Shown: positions 25,724 to 32,505 of the stretch, piece after piece
Position numbering within the stretch: position 1 is the stretch's first letter
Layout: each line of letters starts with the position of its first letter
NCBI GenBank assembly: GCA_037439425.1
Contig: JBBIWA010000069.1
Location: forward strand, 1 to 32,505
Source of the DNA: JBBIWA01 sp037439425
Lineage (GTDB): Bacteria; Acidobacteriota; Blastocatellia; RBC074
Length of the DNA: 32,505 bases
Direction of reading: 5' to 3'
Program-made: the position numbers and the translations under genes
Notes under the pieces: model-generated
Database searches by the model: none
The model's input: the letters and a program-made list of their open reading frames with translations, nothing else
Told to the model about the DNA's origin: nothing

Positions 25724-26276
25724 AACGGTGACATACCGCACAATCCTTAAGCCGGTTGACTTGCACTTCAGTGCCTGGGACCTGCGCCATTTGCCCTGGT
25801 ATTTGCTCGTGGCACCTGATGCACCAGCCCATCGTTTGATCGACCACGCGCGCGACCCGGTCCATCTTTTCGATCTCGCCGTGGCAGGTCTGGCAGGAGA
25901 TCTCAGCGCGCAGATGCGGCAGGTGATTGAAATAGACATTGGCCGAAGTGGGCAAGCCGTAGACCCGCTTCCACGGCGGTTCGGTGCCCTCGTCAGCGTA
26001 CTTGAGCACCTTCTGCACTTCGGGGCTATCGGGTTTCACCGCGCGATGGCAAAGAGCGCATTTCTGCACACTCGGAATGAGCATATACGGCGTCTTGCCG
26101 TTGCCATTCTCGTGGCAGAAATCGCATTTGATCTTGCGCTCGCCAGCGTGAATCCGGTGGCTGTACTCAATCGGTTGCACCGGAGCGTAGGGCTTGCTGT
26201 AAGCGGTGAAATAAAAGAGTGTACCACTGGCTATGAGCACTACGAGGATGGCGATGATGAGCTTGATGCGGCCCAA
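25722..26276 (-). CDS. actA: Pentahaem cytochrome c, ActA-like
   Basis: A 184-residue cytochrome with an N-terminal membrane anchor (about residues 4-24) and five CxxCH sites at residues 51-55, 73-77, 128-132, 152-156 and 179-183. Five haems and an N-terminal anchor match the ActA subunit of alternative complex III, which carries electrons from the Fe-S subunit to later cytochromes. The last site is three residues from the C-terminus. It is the first gene of the operon, so the promoter should lie in the 428-base gap toward rsmD. A related multihaem NrfH/c7-type role is possible, but neighbours favour ActA. Confidence 0.9.
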   Translation of the reverse strand: MGRIKLIIAILVVLIASGTLFYFTAYSKPYAPVQPIEYSHRIHAGERKIKCDFCHENGNGKTPYMLIPSVQKCALCHRAVKPDSPEVQKVLKYADEGTEPPWKRVYGLPTSANVYFNHLPHLRAEISCQTCHGEIEKMDRVARVVDQTMGWCIRCHEQIPGQMAQVPGTEVQVNRLKDCAVCHR

Positions 26277-26704
26277 GACTGCTCTTGTCCTTTCTGAAAA
26301 GAGACCCAGTTATTGTTTCTCTGAAGCTGCGGCTAGCTTAGCCGAGCGCGCAGCGGAAGTAAGTAAGGGGTGTTACATTTATCTGGCTTGCCGCCAGGAC
26401 AGCGCAGCTACTTTAGCACAGCTTCTGATTTCGCTGTAGTGCTGGGGAAGTGAAACCGCAAACTGTAGCATCTCGGTACGCTGCGTGGTATCCTGGGTTT
26501 GGTGACACCAGAGTGCAGCAGCGCCACCACTAATGTCTGTCATCGCCGCTGGCCACTACCGTAGAGCAGACCAAGTGGCGCCTGTGTCAAGCAGAGGCCA
26601 GAGCATCGGCTGGGGGCGGCGCGCGAGCCGATATTGCCTCACTTATTGGCTTTGCGAACTGCCAAGGTAGAAGAAGTCCCTCTCTCTACCAACTACTGGC
26701 TACC
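26277..26704. other. Divergent intergenic region between actA and rsmD
   Basis: A 428-base gap with no gene that I can support. It must hold promoters for the act operon on one strand and rsmD on the other, but no near-consensus -35/-10 pair was found on either. Confidence 0.5.
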
Positions 26705-27268
26705 ATGCGTGTGATTGCTGGACGGTATAAAGGACGAAGACTGAAGACAGTTGAAGGATACTGGGTGCGTCCCACTTCGGACCGCTTGCGTGAGACGCTT
26801 TTCAATGTGCTCTCAAGCAGTATTGAAGGAGCGAAGTTTGTCGATCTGTGCGCCGGTTCGGGTGCTGTGGGCATTGAAGCTCTCTCGCGCGGCGCAGCAC
26901 ATGTAACCTTCATCGAGTCATCACGGCGCGCAGTGGAGGTGATCAAGGAGAACCTGCGCCATTGTGGCATCACTGAAGGGGTGAAGGTGATCAATCGCGA
27001 GGCGATCTCAGTGCTCAAATACTTCGCTGCCCATCACCTGCAATACGACATCTTCTATTTTGATCCGCCTTATGACTCGGAGCTCTACTCGCCGGTGTTG
27101 TGGACTCTGGCCAGGCACAAGTTGATTGCTGAGGCTGGCATCGTGGTGGTGGAGCATCGCAAAAGGACTGGGCTGGCTCCGAGCTATAACTATCTGCGGC
27201 CTTATCGCGAAATCATTCAGGGCGATTCGTGCTTGACTTTCTACAGCATGGAGCGTGGAATTGCATAA
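26705..27268 (+). CDS. rsmD: 16S rRNA (guanine966-N2)-methyltransferase RsmD
   Basis: S-adenosylmethionine-dependent enzyme that methylates N2 of G966 in 16S rRNA during 30S assembly. The 187-residue product has the family start MRVIAGRYKGRRL, the RPTSDRLRETLFNVL block (residues 22-36), SAM motif FVDLCAGSGAVGIEAL (45-60) and the catalytic DPPY (120-123). No Shine-Dalgarno stands before ATG 26705. It begins a common bacterial pair with coaD, 66 bases downstream. Confidence 0.95.
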   Translation: MRVIAGRYKGRRLKTVEGYWVRPTSDRLRETLFNVLSSSIEGAKFVDLCAGSGAVGIEALSRGAAHVTFIESSRRAVEVIKENLRHCGITEGVKVINREAISVLKYFAAHHLQYDIFYFDPPYDSELYSPVLWTLARHKLIAEAGIVVVEHRKRTGLAPSYNYLRPYREIIQGDSCLTFYSMERGIA

Positions 27269-27308
27269 AGTAGTCAGTAGCCAGTATTTATGCTGACTAC
27301 TGACTACT
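27269..27308. repeat. Palindrome of heptad repeats between rsmD and coaD
   Basis: Arms at 27269-27284 and 27293-27308 match in 15 of 16 positions around an eight-base loop. It is built of the same AGTAGTC/GACTACT heptads as 25691-25723, with a further partial unit to 27316. It lies directly after the rsmD stop. Confidence 0.75.
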
Positions 27309-27334
27309 GACTACTGGAATTAAGGAGAAGCTTT

Positions 27335-27838
27335 GTGTCGCGTCTGGCGATTTATCCTGGCACGTTTGATCCGATCACGAATGGTCATCTCGACATCATC
27401 GAGCGGGCGTGCAAGCTCTTTGATCAGGTGATTGTTGCCATTCTAGTCAATCCGAGCAAAGCGCCGATGTTTTCGCTCGCAGAGCGCATCGAGATCCTCA
27501 ATGCCGTGCTCAACTCGCGCTTCCCCCAGGTGACGGTTGAAACATTTGATGGCTTGCTGGTGGATTACGCAGCGAAGCGCCAGGCGCAAGCCATCGTCCG
27601 GGGCATTCGCGCCATTTCGGATTACGAATACGAGCTGCAAATGGCACTGATGAACCGGCGACTCAATCCAGCGGTTGAGACGGTCTTTATGATGTCAGCT
27701 GAAGCCTACTCTTATCTCAGCTCGCGGCTGGTCAAAGAAGTCTTCAGTCTGGGCGGTTCGATTGATGGTCTGGTGCCCGATTTAGTGATCAAGCGCATGC
27801 GAGAGAAACTAGCTACTAACAAGCGGAGCAAAGCATGA
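27335..27838 (+). CDS. coaD: Pantetheine-phosphate adenylyltransferase
   Basis: Fourth step of coenzyme A synthesis: 4'-phosphopantetheine + ATP gives dephospho-CoA. The 167-residue product has the nucleotidyltransferase signature TNGH (residues 15-18) in YPGTFDPITNGH, the IVRGIRAISDYEYELQMALMNR block, and the second ATP-binding motif YSYLSSRLVKE. It starts with GTG at 27335, backed by AAGGAG. Its stop overlaps the next ATG by four bases (ATGA), so it is coupled to the aminotransferase. Confidence 0.96.
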   Translation: MSRLAIYPGTFDPITNGHLDIIERACKLFDQVIVAILVNPSKAPMFSLAERIEILNAVLNSRFPQVTVETFDGLLVDYAAKRQAQAIVRGIRAISDYEYELQMALMNRRLNPAVETVFMMSAEAYSYLSSRLVKEVFSLGGSIDGLVPDLVIKRMREKLATNKRSKA

Positions 27839-29028
27839 GCCACGATGGGTTTCCAGTCTCAGCGCGCGCACAGGCGATCCAGCTCTCCTCGCTCGCTGCG
27901 ATGGTGGCTGAAGTCGAGCGCCTGCGCGCACAAGGGATCGAAGTCATCGATTTGGGGGCGGGCGAGCCTGATTTCCCCACGCCGGAGCATATCAAAGCTG
28001 CGGCCAAACGCGCCCTCGATGAGGACTTTACCCGCTACACCGCCACCAGCGGTATGCTTTCGCTGAAAGAAGCCATCTGCGCTCGCGTCGCTGAAGATTT
28101 CGGCGCGCACTACCAGCCCGACCAGTGCAGCGTCACAGTGGGCGGCAAGCAGGCGATCTTCAGTGCCGTCATGGCGCTGATCAATCCAGGTGATGAGGTG
28201 CTAGTCGAAAAGCCCTGCTGGGTTTCATTCCCCGAAATCATCGCCTTTGCTGGTGGGCGAATGATTCCGATTGAGACTGAAGCGAGAGATTTTCACCTCA
28301 CTGCCGAGGCTGTGAGCCAAACCATCACGCCGCGCGCGAAATTGCTTATTCTCAATTCGCCCTCGAATCCGACGGGGCGCGTGATTGAGCCGGGTGAGTT
28401 CCGCCGGATTGTTGAGCTGGCGGTCGAGCGTAAGCTCTGGGTGATCTCCGATGAGTGCTATCTGCAATTGGTCTATCCGCCGCTCAGACCATTTTCCGCT
28501 GCCGCTCTGCCCCCCGAGTTGCGCGCGCGCACGCTTATCGCAGGCTCGCTCTCGAAGACCTACGCCATGACTGGCTGGCGCATCGGTTTTGCTCTCGGCC
28601 CGGTCGCCTGGGTGAAGGAGATCATCAAGGTCCAAAGCCAGTCCACCTCCAATGCGACCTCAATTGCGCAGAAGGCGGCGCTGGCGGCACTGACCGGATC
28701 GCAGCAATCGGTCGCAGAGATGTTGGCTGAATACACGCGCCGCCGCGACTGGCTGGTGGCAGCGCTCAACAAGGTCCCGGGCGTGCAATGCAGTATGCCG
28801 GAAGGCGCGTTTTATGCTTTCCCGAATGTCAGAGGTTTGATCGCCGCTTGCGGCTTCGAAAACTCGCAGCATCTGGCCAGCACGCTGCTCAAAGATTATG
28901 GGGTCGCGCTCAGCGCAGGCTCGCTTTTCGGCGCCGAAGGTTATCTGCGCATCTCGTATGCGAACTCGCTCGTAGCGATTCAGCGCGCCGTTGAGCGCAT
29001 TCATCGGATGCAGCAAGAGCGAGCTTAG
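27835..29028 (+). CDS. Class I/II pyridoxal-phosphate aminotransferase (AspC-like)
   Basis: A 397-residue fold-type I aminotransferase close to bacterial aspartate aminotransferases of the I-gamma group. Key residues are clear: Asn178 in SPSNPTG, Asp206 in ISDECY, and the pyridoxal-phosphate lysine Lys241 in GSLSKTYAMTGWRIG. An LRISYA block near the end carries the carboxylate-binding Arg. Substrate choice (aspartate, prephenate, or others) cannot be set by eye, so I give no symbol. It overlaps coaD by four bases. Confidence 0.92.
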   Translation: MSHDGFPVSARAQAIQLSSLAAMVAEVERLRAQGIEVIDLGAGEPDFPTPEHIKAAAKRALDEDFTRYTATSGMLSLKEAICARVAEDFGAHYQPDQCSVTVGGKQAIFSAVMALINPGDEVLVEKPCWVSFPEIIAFAGGRMIPIETEARDFHLTAEAVSQTITPRAKLLILNSPSNPTGRVIEPGEFRRIVELAVERKLWVISDECYLQLVYPPLRPFSAAALPPELRARTLIAGSLSKTYAMTGWRIGFALGPVAWVKEIIKVQSQSTSNATSIAQKAALAALTGSQQSVAEMLAEYTRRRDWLVAALNKVPGVQCSMPEGAFYAFPNVRGLIAACGFENSQHLASTLLKDYGVALSAGSLFGAEGYLRISYANSLVAIQRAVERIHRMQQERA

Positions 29029-29063
29029 GAAGATAGCGCATCCGCCCAGACACTGCTGGTGAC

Positions 29064-29606
29064 TTATGAAAACAGTTCGTCTACAGCGATCCTCCAACCC
29101 GGCACGGCTGGCTCTGCATGAGCCATCTCTCCGCGCCGGAATATCTTTGGATTGTCAGGATCATTTACCTCGTAGGATTTGATAACCTCGGGACTAAGTA
29201 GATCAACGTCCCAAAAGACAAGCGTCCCAGCAGCAAAATAGTCTGCGCGTTTTTGGGCTATAGCAATCTCAGCATTCGGCCCATAATCATTCTCGCTTCT
29301 AACTTCGACTGCAAATATGGGCGCTCCTTCAAGGAATTTCATCCCGCTATGCGGACCCATATAGAATGAAGCATCAGGGCTGAACGAATCGCGGTTGGGC
29401 AGATTTACTTTGTAACCGACGTTGTCCGGGTATGCACGGCCAGGGAGTTTATCCTCCATCAGGCTTAAACTCATAGCGATCTTAAATCCGGCACGAGCAG
29501 GCATATCCCCGCTCGGTGACATGAATACGATTTCTCCATCAACAATTTCGGCTTTGTCTGGCACATTGTAGAGGTCGTCAATAGTTGCTCTGGCTTTCGT
29601 AGTCAT
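29064..29606 (-). CDS. Uma2-family endonuclease-like protein
   Basis: A 180-residue Uma2 protein (PD-(D/E)XK nuclease-like fold, function unsettled), intact in contrast to the copy at 10002. Core motifs: DGEIVFMSPSG, FSPDASFYMG with the likely metal-binding Asp, and FAVEVRSENDYG with the Glu. GAGG is one base from ATG 29612 but seven from ATG 29606, so I choose 29606. It faces the aminotransferase convergently and is divergent from RNase R, with the MITE-like element in between. Confidence 0.87.
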   Translation of the reverse strand: MTTKARATIDDLYNVPDKAEIVDGEIVFMSPSGDMPARAGFKIAMSLSLMEDKLPGRAYPDNVGYKVNLPNRDSFSPDASFYMGPHSGMKFLEGAPIFAVEVRSENDYGPNAEIAIAQKRADYFAAGTLVFWDVDLLSPEVIKSYEVNDPDNPKIFRRGEMAHAEPAVPGWRIAVDELFS

Positions 29607-29680
29607 AGGCATACCTCACCGCCAAATGCTAACATAAGTTGAGCTATAAATCATTTTGGTTTCGGCTGATGGCGCGATGG

Positions 29681-29792
29681 GGGTGCAAAGTGGGATTCAC
29701 TCTCACGAGCGCACGGCGTGCTGTGCTCCTACGGCAAGTCAGGCACGAGGTGCGCTCGTGAGGGCGAGCTGTTTGGTCCCACTATTGCACCC
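29681..29792. mobile_element. MITE-like element, 112 bp, with 9-bp target duplication
   Basis: The ends are inverted: GGGTGCAAAGTGGGA (29681-29695) and TCCCACTATTGCACCC (29777-29792), one base longer on the right. Inside is a perfect 13-base stem, CTCACGAGCGCAC (29702-29714) and GTGCGCTCGTGAG (29750-29762). GCGCGATGG at 29672-29680 recurs directly at 29793-29801, as a target duplication would. It has no ORF, so it would move by a transposase from elsewhere. Confidence 0.8.
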
Positions 29793-29912
29793 GCGCGATG
29801 GGGTTAACATCCGCTAAAAGGGCGCCTCTATGTTGTAGTGATCTGCCTGTAGCCGCAGCGGAAGCAGCTTTTGTTGTTCATTCAAGTGGGAGATTATCTC
29901 GCCTGATAGAAG

Positions 29913-32153
29913 ATGAGCCGACGAGGCGAAAATGGCCAATCTGCCGCGCCGCTTAACGTTGATGCTGTGGTTGCGGCCTTGCGCGCAGCATCGGAGGGGC
30001 TTTCCAGCGCCGAGCTGGCCGATCATTTGCACCTCAGCCGCGGTGAGCATAAGATTCTTGCCACTTTTCTCAACCGTTTGCAAGGTGTTGGACTGCTGCG
30101 CCGCTCTGGCGACAATTTCCGCTGGGCTTATTCGCGCCGCGTGCTGGTTGGTACCCTTCGACAGCGACGCCGTAAGCTCATTCACTTCATTCCCGACGAA
30201 GCAGAAGAGAGAGCGCGCGGCCGGATTCGCATCGCACCTGAAGAGACAGGCGGCGCTTTTGATGGAGATCGCGTTGTCGCCAGCCTGACACGCCAGCAAA
30301 CAGGAGGCGAGCGCGGAGCCAAAGTTGAGCTGATTCTCAACCGCGGCCAATTGAAGATCGTTGGCCGGCTGCATCGCGCTTACCGCCGTGTCTGGGTCGA
30401 GTCGCTGGAGGAGAAATTCCCTTATGACATCGCTGTCGAAGATGCTGGCGCAGGCAAGTATGAAGAAGGGCGCATCGTAGTAGTCGAAGTGACGCGCTAT
30501 CCTACAACCAGACACGATCCCGCCGGGCGCATCGTCGCTGAGCTGGGGGCTTGCAGCACCGATCCTGGCCTAGACATTCAGATCGTGATTCACAAGCACG
30601 ACCTGCCGCACGTCTTTCCTGAGGAAGTGCTTGCCGAGGCTGAAGCGATCCCGCTGGAAGTAACCGCAGAGCAGCGCGCTGGCCGCCTTGATCTGCGCGA
30701 GGTACTGACGGTGACGATTGATGGGGAGACGGCGCGCGACTTTGATGATGCCATCAGCTTGCGCCGGCTTCCGAATGGCCATTTTCATCTCGGCGTGCAC
30801 ATTGCTGATGTCAGTTACTACGTGCGTGAGGGGAGCGCGCTGGATGGGGAAGCGCGCCTGCGCGGCACTTCGGTCTATTTCCCGGAACGGGCGATCCAGA
30901 TGCTGCCTGAGCGTCTCTCCAATGGCATATGTTCGCTCAACCCGCAGGCGGACCGGCTGGCCGTGTCAGCTTTGATGGAGGTGGACCGGCAAGGGCGTGT
31001 GGTCTCGTATCAATTGCGTGAGACGGTGATTCGCAGCGCTGAGCGGATGACCTACACCGAGGTCAATCGGATTCTGGCGCACGCGGACCCAGCGGTGGCA
31101 ATGCGCTACGCCGATTTGCTGGAGCTCTTCAAGACGATGGAGGAACTGGCGCGCATTTTGATCAAGATGCGCCAGCGGCGCGGGGCGATTGATTTCGATC
31201 TACCAGAATCGCTCTTCGAGTTTGATGATGAAGGTCACGTCGCGGGCGTGCTCAAAGCCGAGCGCAACATTGCGCACCGGATCATTGAAGAGTTCATGCT
31301 GCTGGCCAACGAGACCGTGGCCGGGCATCTGGAACGGCTGGGCGTGCCGTCGCTTTATCGCATTCACGAAGAGCCTAAGCAGCAGCGCGTGAGCGAGTTT
31401 GCAGAACTGGCCGCGAGTTTCGGCTATCGCTTTCCGGTCGCTGGCGTCAGCTCGAAAGATTATCAGCGGCTCTCGGCGCAACTCGAAGGCAAACCTGAAG
31501 AACGCGTCCTAGCCTTTGCCATGCTGCGGTCGCTCGAGCGGGCGCGCTACTCGCCACACAACGTTGGCCACTTCGGTCTGGCGGCGCCGGTCTATACTCA
31601 CTTCACTTCGCCGATCCGGCGCTATCCCGATCTGATCGTGCATCGCATTCTGCGCGCTCTGTTGCAAGCGTCGCCGCAGTGGGGTGAGAGTGCTCTCTTA
31701 AAGGAGACGAGTTCACACAAAACGCGCCGCCCGCGCAACGTTCCTGTGCCGCTGTCGCTGGCGGAGCTCGAATTGATTGCTGAAGAAGCGAGCGAGCGCG
31801 AGCGCGCCGCAGATGACGCTGAACGCGAGATAGATGAATGGCGCAAAGCCGTCTTCATGGCCGAGCGAGTGGGCGAAGAGTTCGATGGGATGATCATCAA
31901 TGTGCGCGAATACGGCTTCTATGTCGAGCTCAGTGACTTCTTTATTGAAGGTCTGGTGCCAATTGCGTCGCTGCTTGATGATTACTACCGGTTTGATGAG
32001 CGGCGGCACGCGCTGGTCGGGTGCAATCTGGGGCGCAGCTATCGTCTGGGCGATCGCGTGCGGGTGCGGGTGGAGAGAGTGAATGTGGACCGTCACCTGG
32101 TGGATTTCTCCGTTGTCGCCTCATCGGCAGGAGGCCGGAAAAGGAGGAAGTAG
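29913..32153 (+). CDS. rnr: Ribonuclease R
   Basis: Processive 3'-5' exoribonuclease that degrades structured RNA and helps in rRNA and mRNA turnover. The 746-residue protein begins with a winged-helix-like domain (about 12-75), then cold-shock-type RNA-binding domains (about 80-245). The RNB catalytic domain follows (about 265-600), with DGETARDFDDAISL carrying the metal-binding Asp residues and HFTSPIRRYPDLIVHR near its end. An S1 domain (EEFDGMIINVREYGFYVEL, about 650-735) and a short basic tail complete it. The length is near that of typical RNase R/VacB. The start has no strong Shine-Dalgarno; ATG 29913 gives a full first domain. Confidence 0.95.
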   Translation: MSRRGENGQSAAPLNVDAVVAALRAASEGLSSAELADHLHLSRGEHKILATFLNRLQGVGLLRRSGDNFRWAYSRRVLVGTLRQRRRKLIHFIPDEAEERARGRIRIAPEETGGAFDGDRVVASLTRQQTGGERGAKVELILNRGQLKIVGRLHRAYRRVWVESLEEKFPYDIAVEDAGAGKYEEGRIVVVEVTRYPTTRHDPAGRIVAELGACSTDPGLDIQIVIHKHDLPHVFPEEVLAEAEAIPLEVTAEQRAGRLDLREVLTVTIDGETARDFDDAISLRRLPNGHFHLGVHIADVSYYVREGSALDGEARLRGTSVYFPERAIQMLPERLSNGICSLNPQADRLAVSALMEVDRQGRVVSYQLRETVIRSAERMTYTEVNRILAHADPAVAMRYADLLELFKTMEELARILIKMRQRRGAIDFDLPESLFEFDDEGHVAGVLKAERNIAHRIIEEFMLLANETVAGHLERLGVPSLYRIHEEPKQQRVSEFAELAASFGYRFPVAGVSSKDYQRLSAQLEGKPEERVLAFAMLRSLERARYSPHNVGHFGLAAPVYTHFTSPIRRYPDLIVHRILRALLQASPQWGESALLKETSSHKTRRPRNVPVPLSLAELELIAEEASERERAADDAEREIDEWRKAVFMAERVGEEFDGMIINVREYGFYVELSDFFIEGLVPIASLLDDYYRFDERRHALVGCNLGRSYRLGDRVRVRVERVNVDRHLVDFSVVASSAGGRKRRK

Positions 32154-32505
32154 GATAAGCTCTGGCCTGCCTTTGGGTTCCCTGTCAAACGTCAGCTTGG
32201 TTACGGCGCCTCCTCTCTCGCCTGAGTGAGAGTTTTGTGGCTTCGGTCTTCAGACCCTGCTTTTCTCCACAGCCTAGAGCCCACCTCAAGCCACTACTCC
32301 AAACCCTCTTCTTTCACCACAGGCTCTGCATTCATTTGAAGACCACTATAAGTCAAAAATTCAGCAATTCCCGCTTAGTACATGTTTGCATAAATACGGT
32401 GACGTATGTTGACAGCAGCATCCAACGCCTCATTCCGAGCGAATCCCCAAGCGGTCGAGAAGTTGATGGAGATCATCGCGTGTAAACTTCCATTGAAAGG
32501 GCGAA
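32154..32505. other. Stretch after RNase R with no clear gene
   Basis: The only open frame (32237-32485) has odd composition and no ribosome site. It contains CAGCAATTCCCGCTTAG (32362-32378), the inverse of 158-174. No terminator with a T run was found after the rnr stop. Confidence 0.5.

Noticed and set aside
32237..32485. 82-codon frame at the right end
   Set aside because: Composition is His/Ser/Pro-rich without pattern, and no ribosome site or family likeness is seen.

Overview
This window looks like a chromosomal stretch from a moderately GC-rich, didermic, probably aerobic bacterium. A type IV pilus alignment operon with an outer-membrane secretin, an alternative complex III (quinol:cytochrome c oxidoreductase) operon, two Uma2-family proteins and cyanobacteria-like heptanucleotide repeats together suggest Acidobacteriota, perhaps Blastocatellia. 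That assignment is inference; there is no rRNA gene to test it. No tRNA, rRNA or CRISPR array was recognised.

Layout. 1-697 has no convincing gene. 698-6560 (+) is pilM-pilN-pilO-pilP-pilQ, followed by a roadblock/LC7 protein (6691-7050). 7095-10611 is an arsenic island: a divergent arsR (-), a near-consensus promoter overlapping a perfect 9-bp inverted repeat, then (+) a frameshifted arsI (C-As lyase), arsN2, and one ORF fusing an ArsM methyltransferase to a thioredoxin-type ArsC arsenate reductase. A Uma2 gene split by a +1 frameshift at an A7 run follows. 10615-14689 (-) is a 524-residue protein of unknown function, two DppB/DppC-type permeases, and a CPBP membrane protease whose start overlaps the dppC stop.

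15032-16609 is a decayed IS4-like element with 32-bp imperfect terminal inverted repeats. Inside its transposase remnant is a cluster of six 43-bp palindromic repeats, three in each orientation. Two small unknown proteins follow (16901-17200, 17695-18006), then an exported YtcJ-type amidohydrolase (18276-20009). 20135-26276 (-) encodes alternative complex III-like subunits, transcribed as actA, actB1, actB2, actC, actD, actE. 26705-29028 (+) is rsmD-coaD-aminotransferase. 29064-29606 (-) is a second Uma2 protein, 29681-29792 a 112-bp MITE-like element with a 9-bp target duplication, and 29913-32153 (+) RNase R. 32154-32505 has no clear gene.

How the genes work together. PilM/N/O/P build the inner-membrane platform that connects to the PilQ secretin. 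The Act proteins would pass electrons from menaquinol through NrfD-like and Fe-S subunits to c-type cytochromes; ActF and a terminal oxidase are not present here. The arsenic genes encode only chemistry (reduction, methylation, possibly C-As cleavage and acetylation), with no ArsB/Acr3/ArsP efflux pump in view. The most distinctive items are the ArsM-ArsC fusion, the arsenic operator/promoter, the split ActB with an intact N-terminal Fe-S motif, the palindromic repeat cluster, and the MITE. Two single-base frameshifts (arsI, uma2) could be real lesions or assembly errors.
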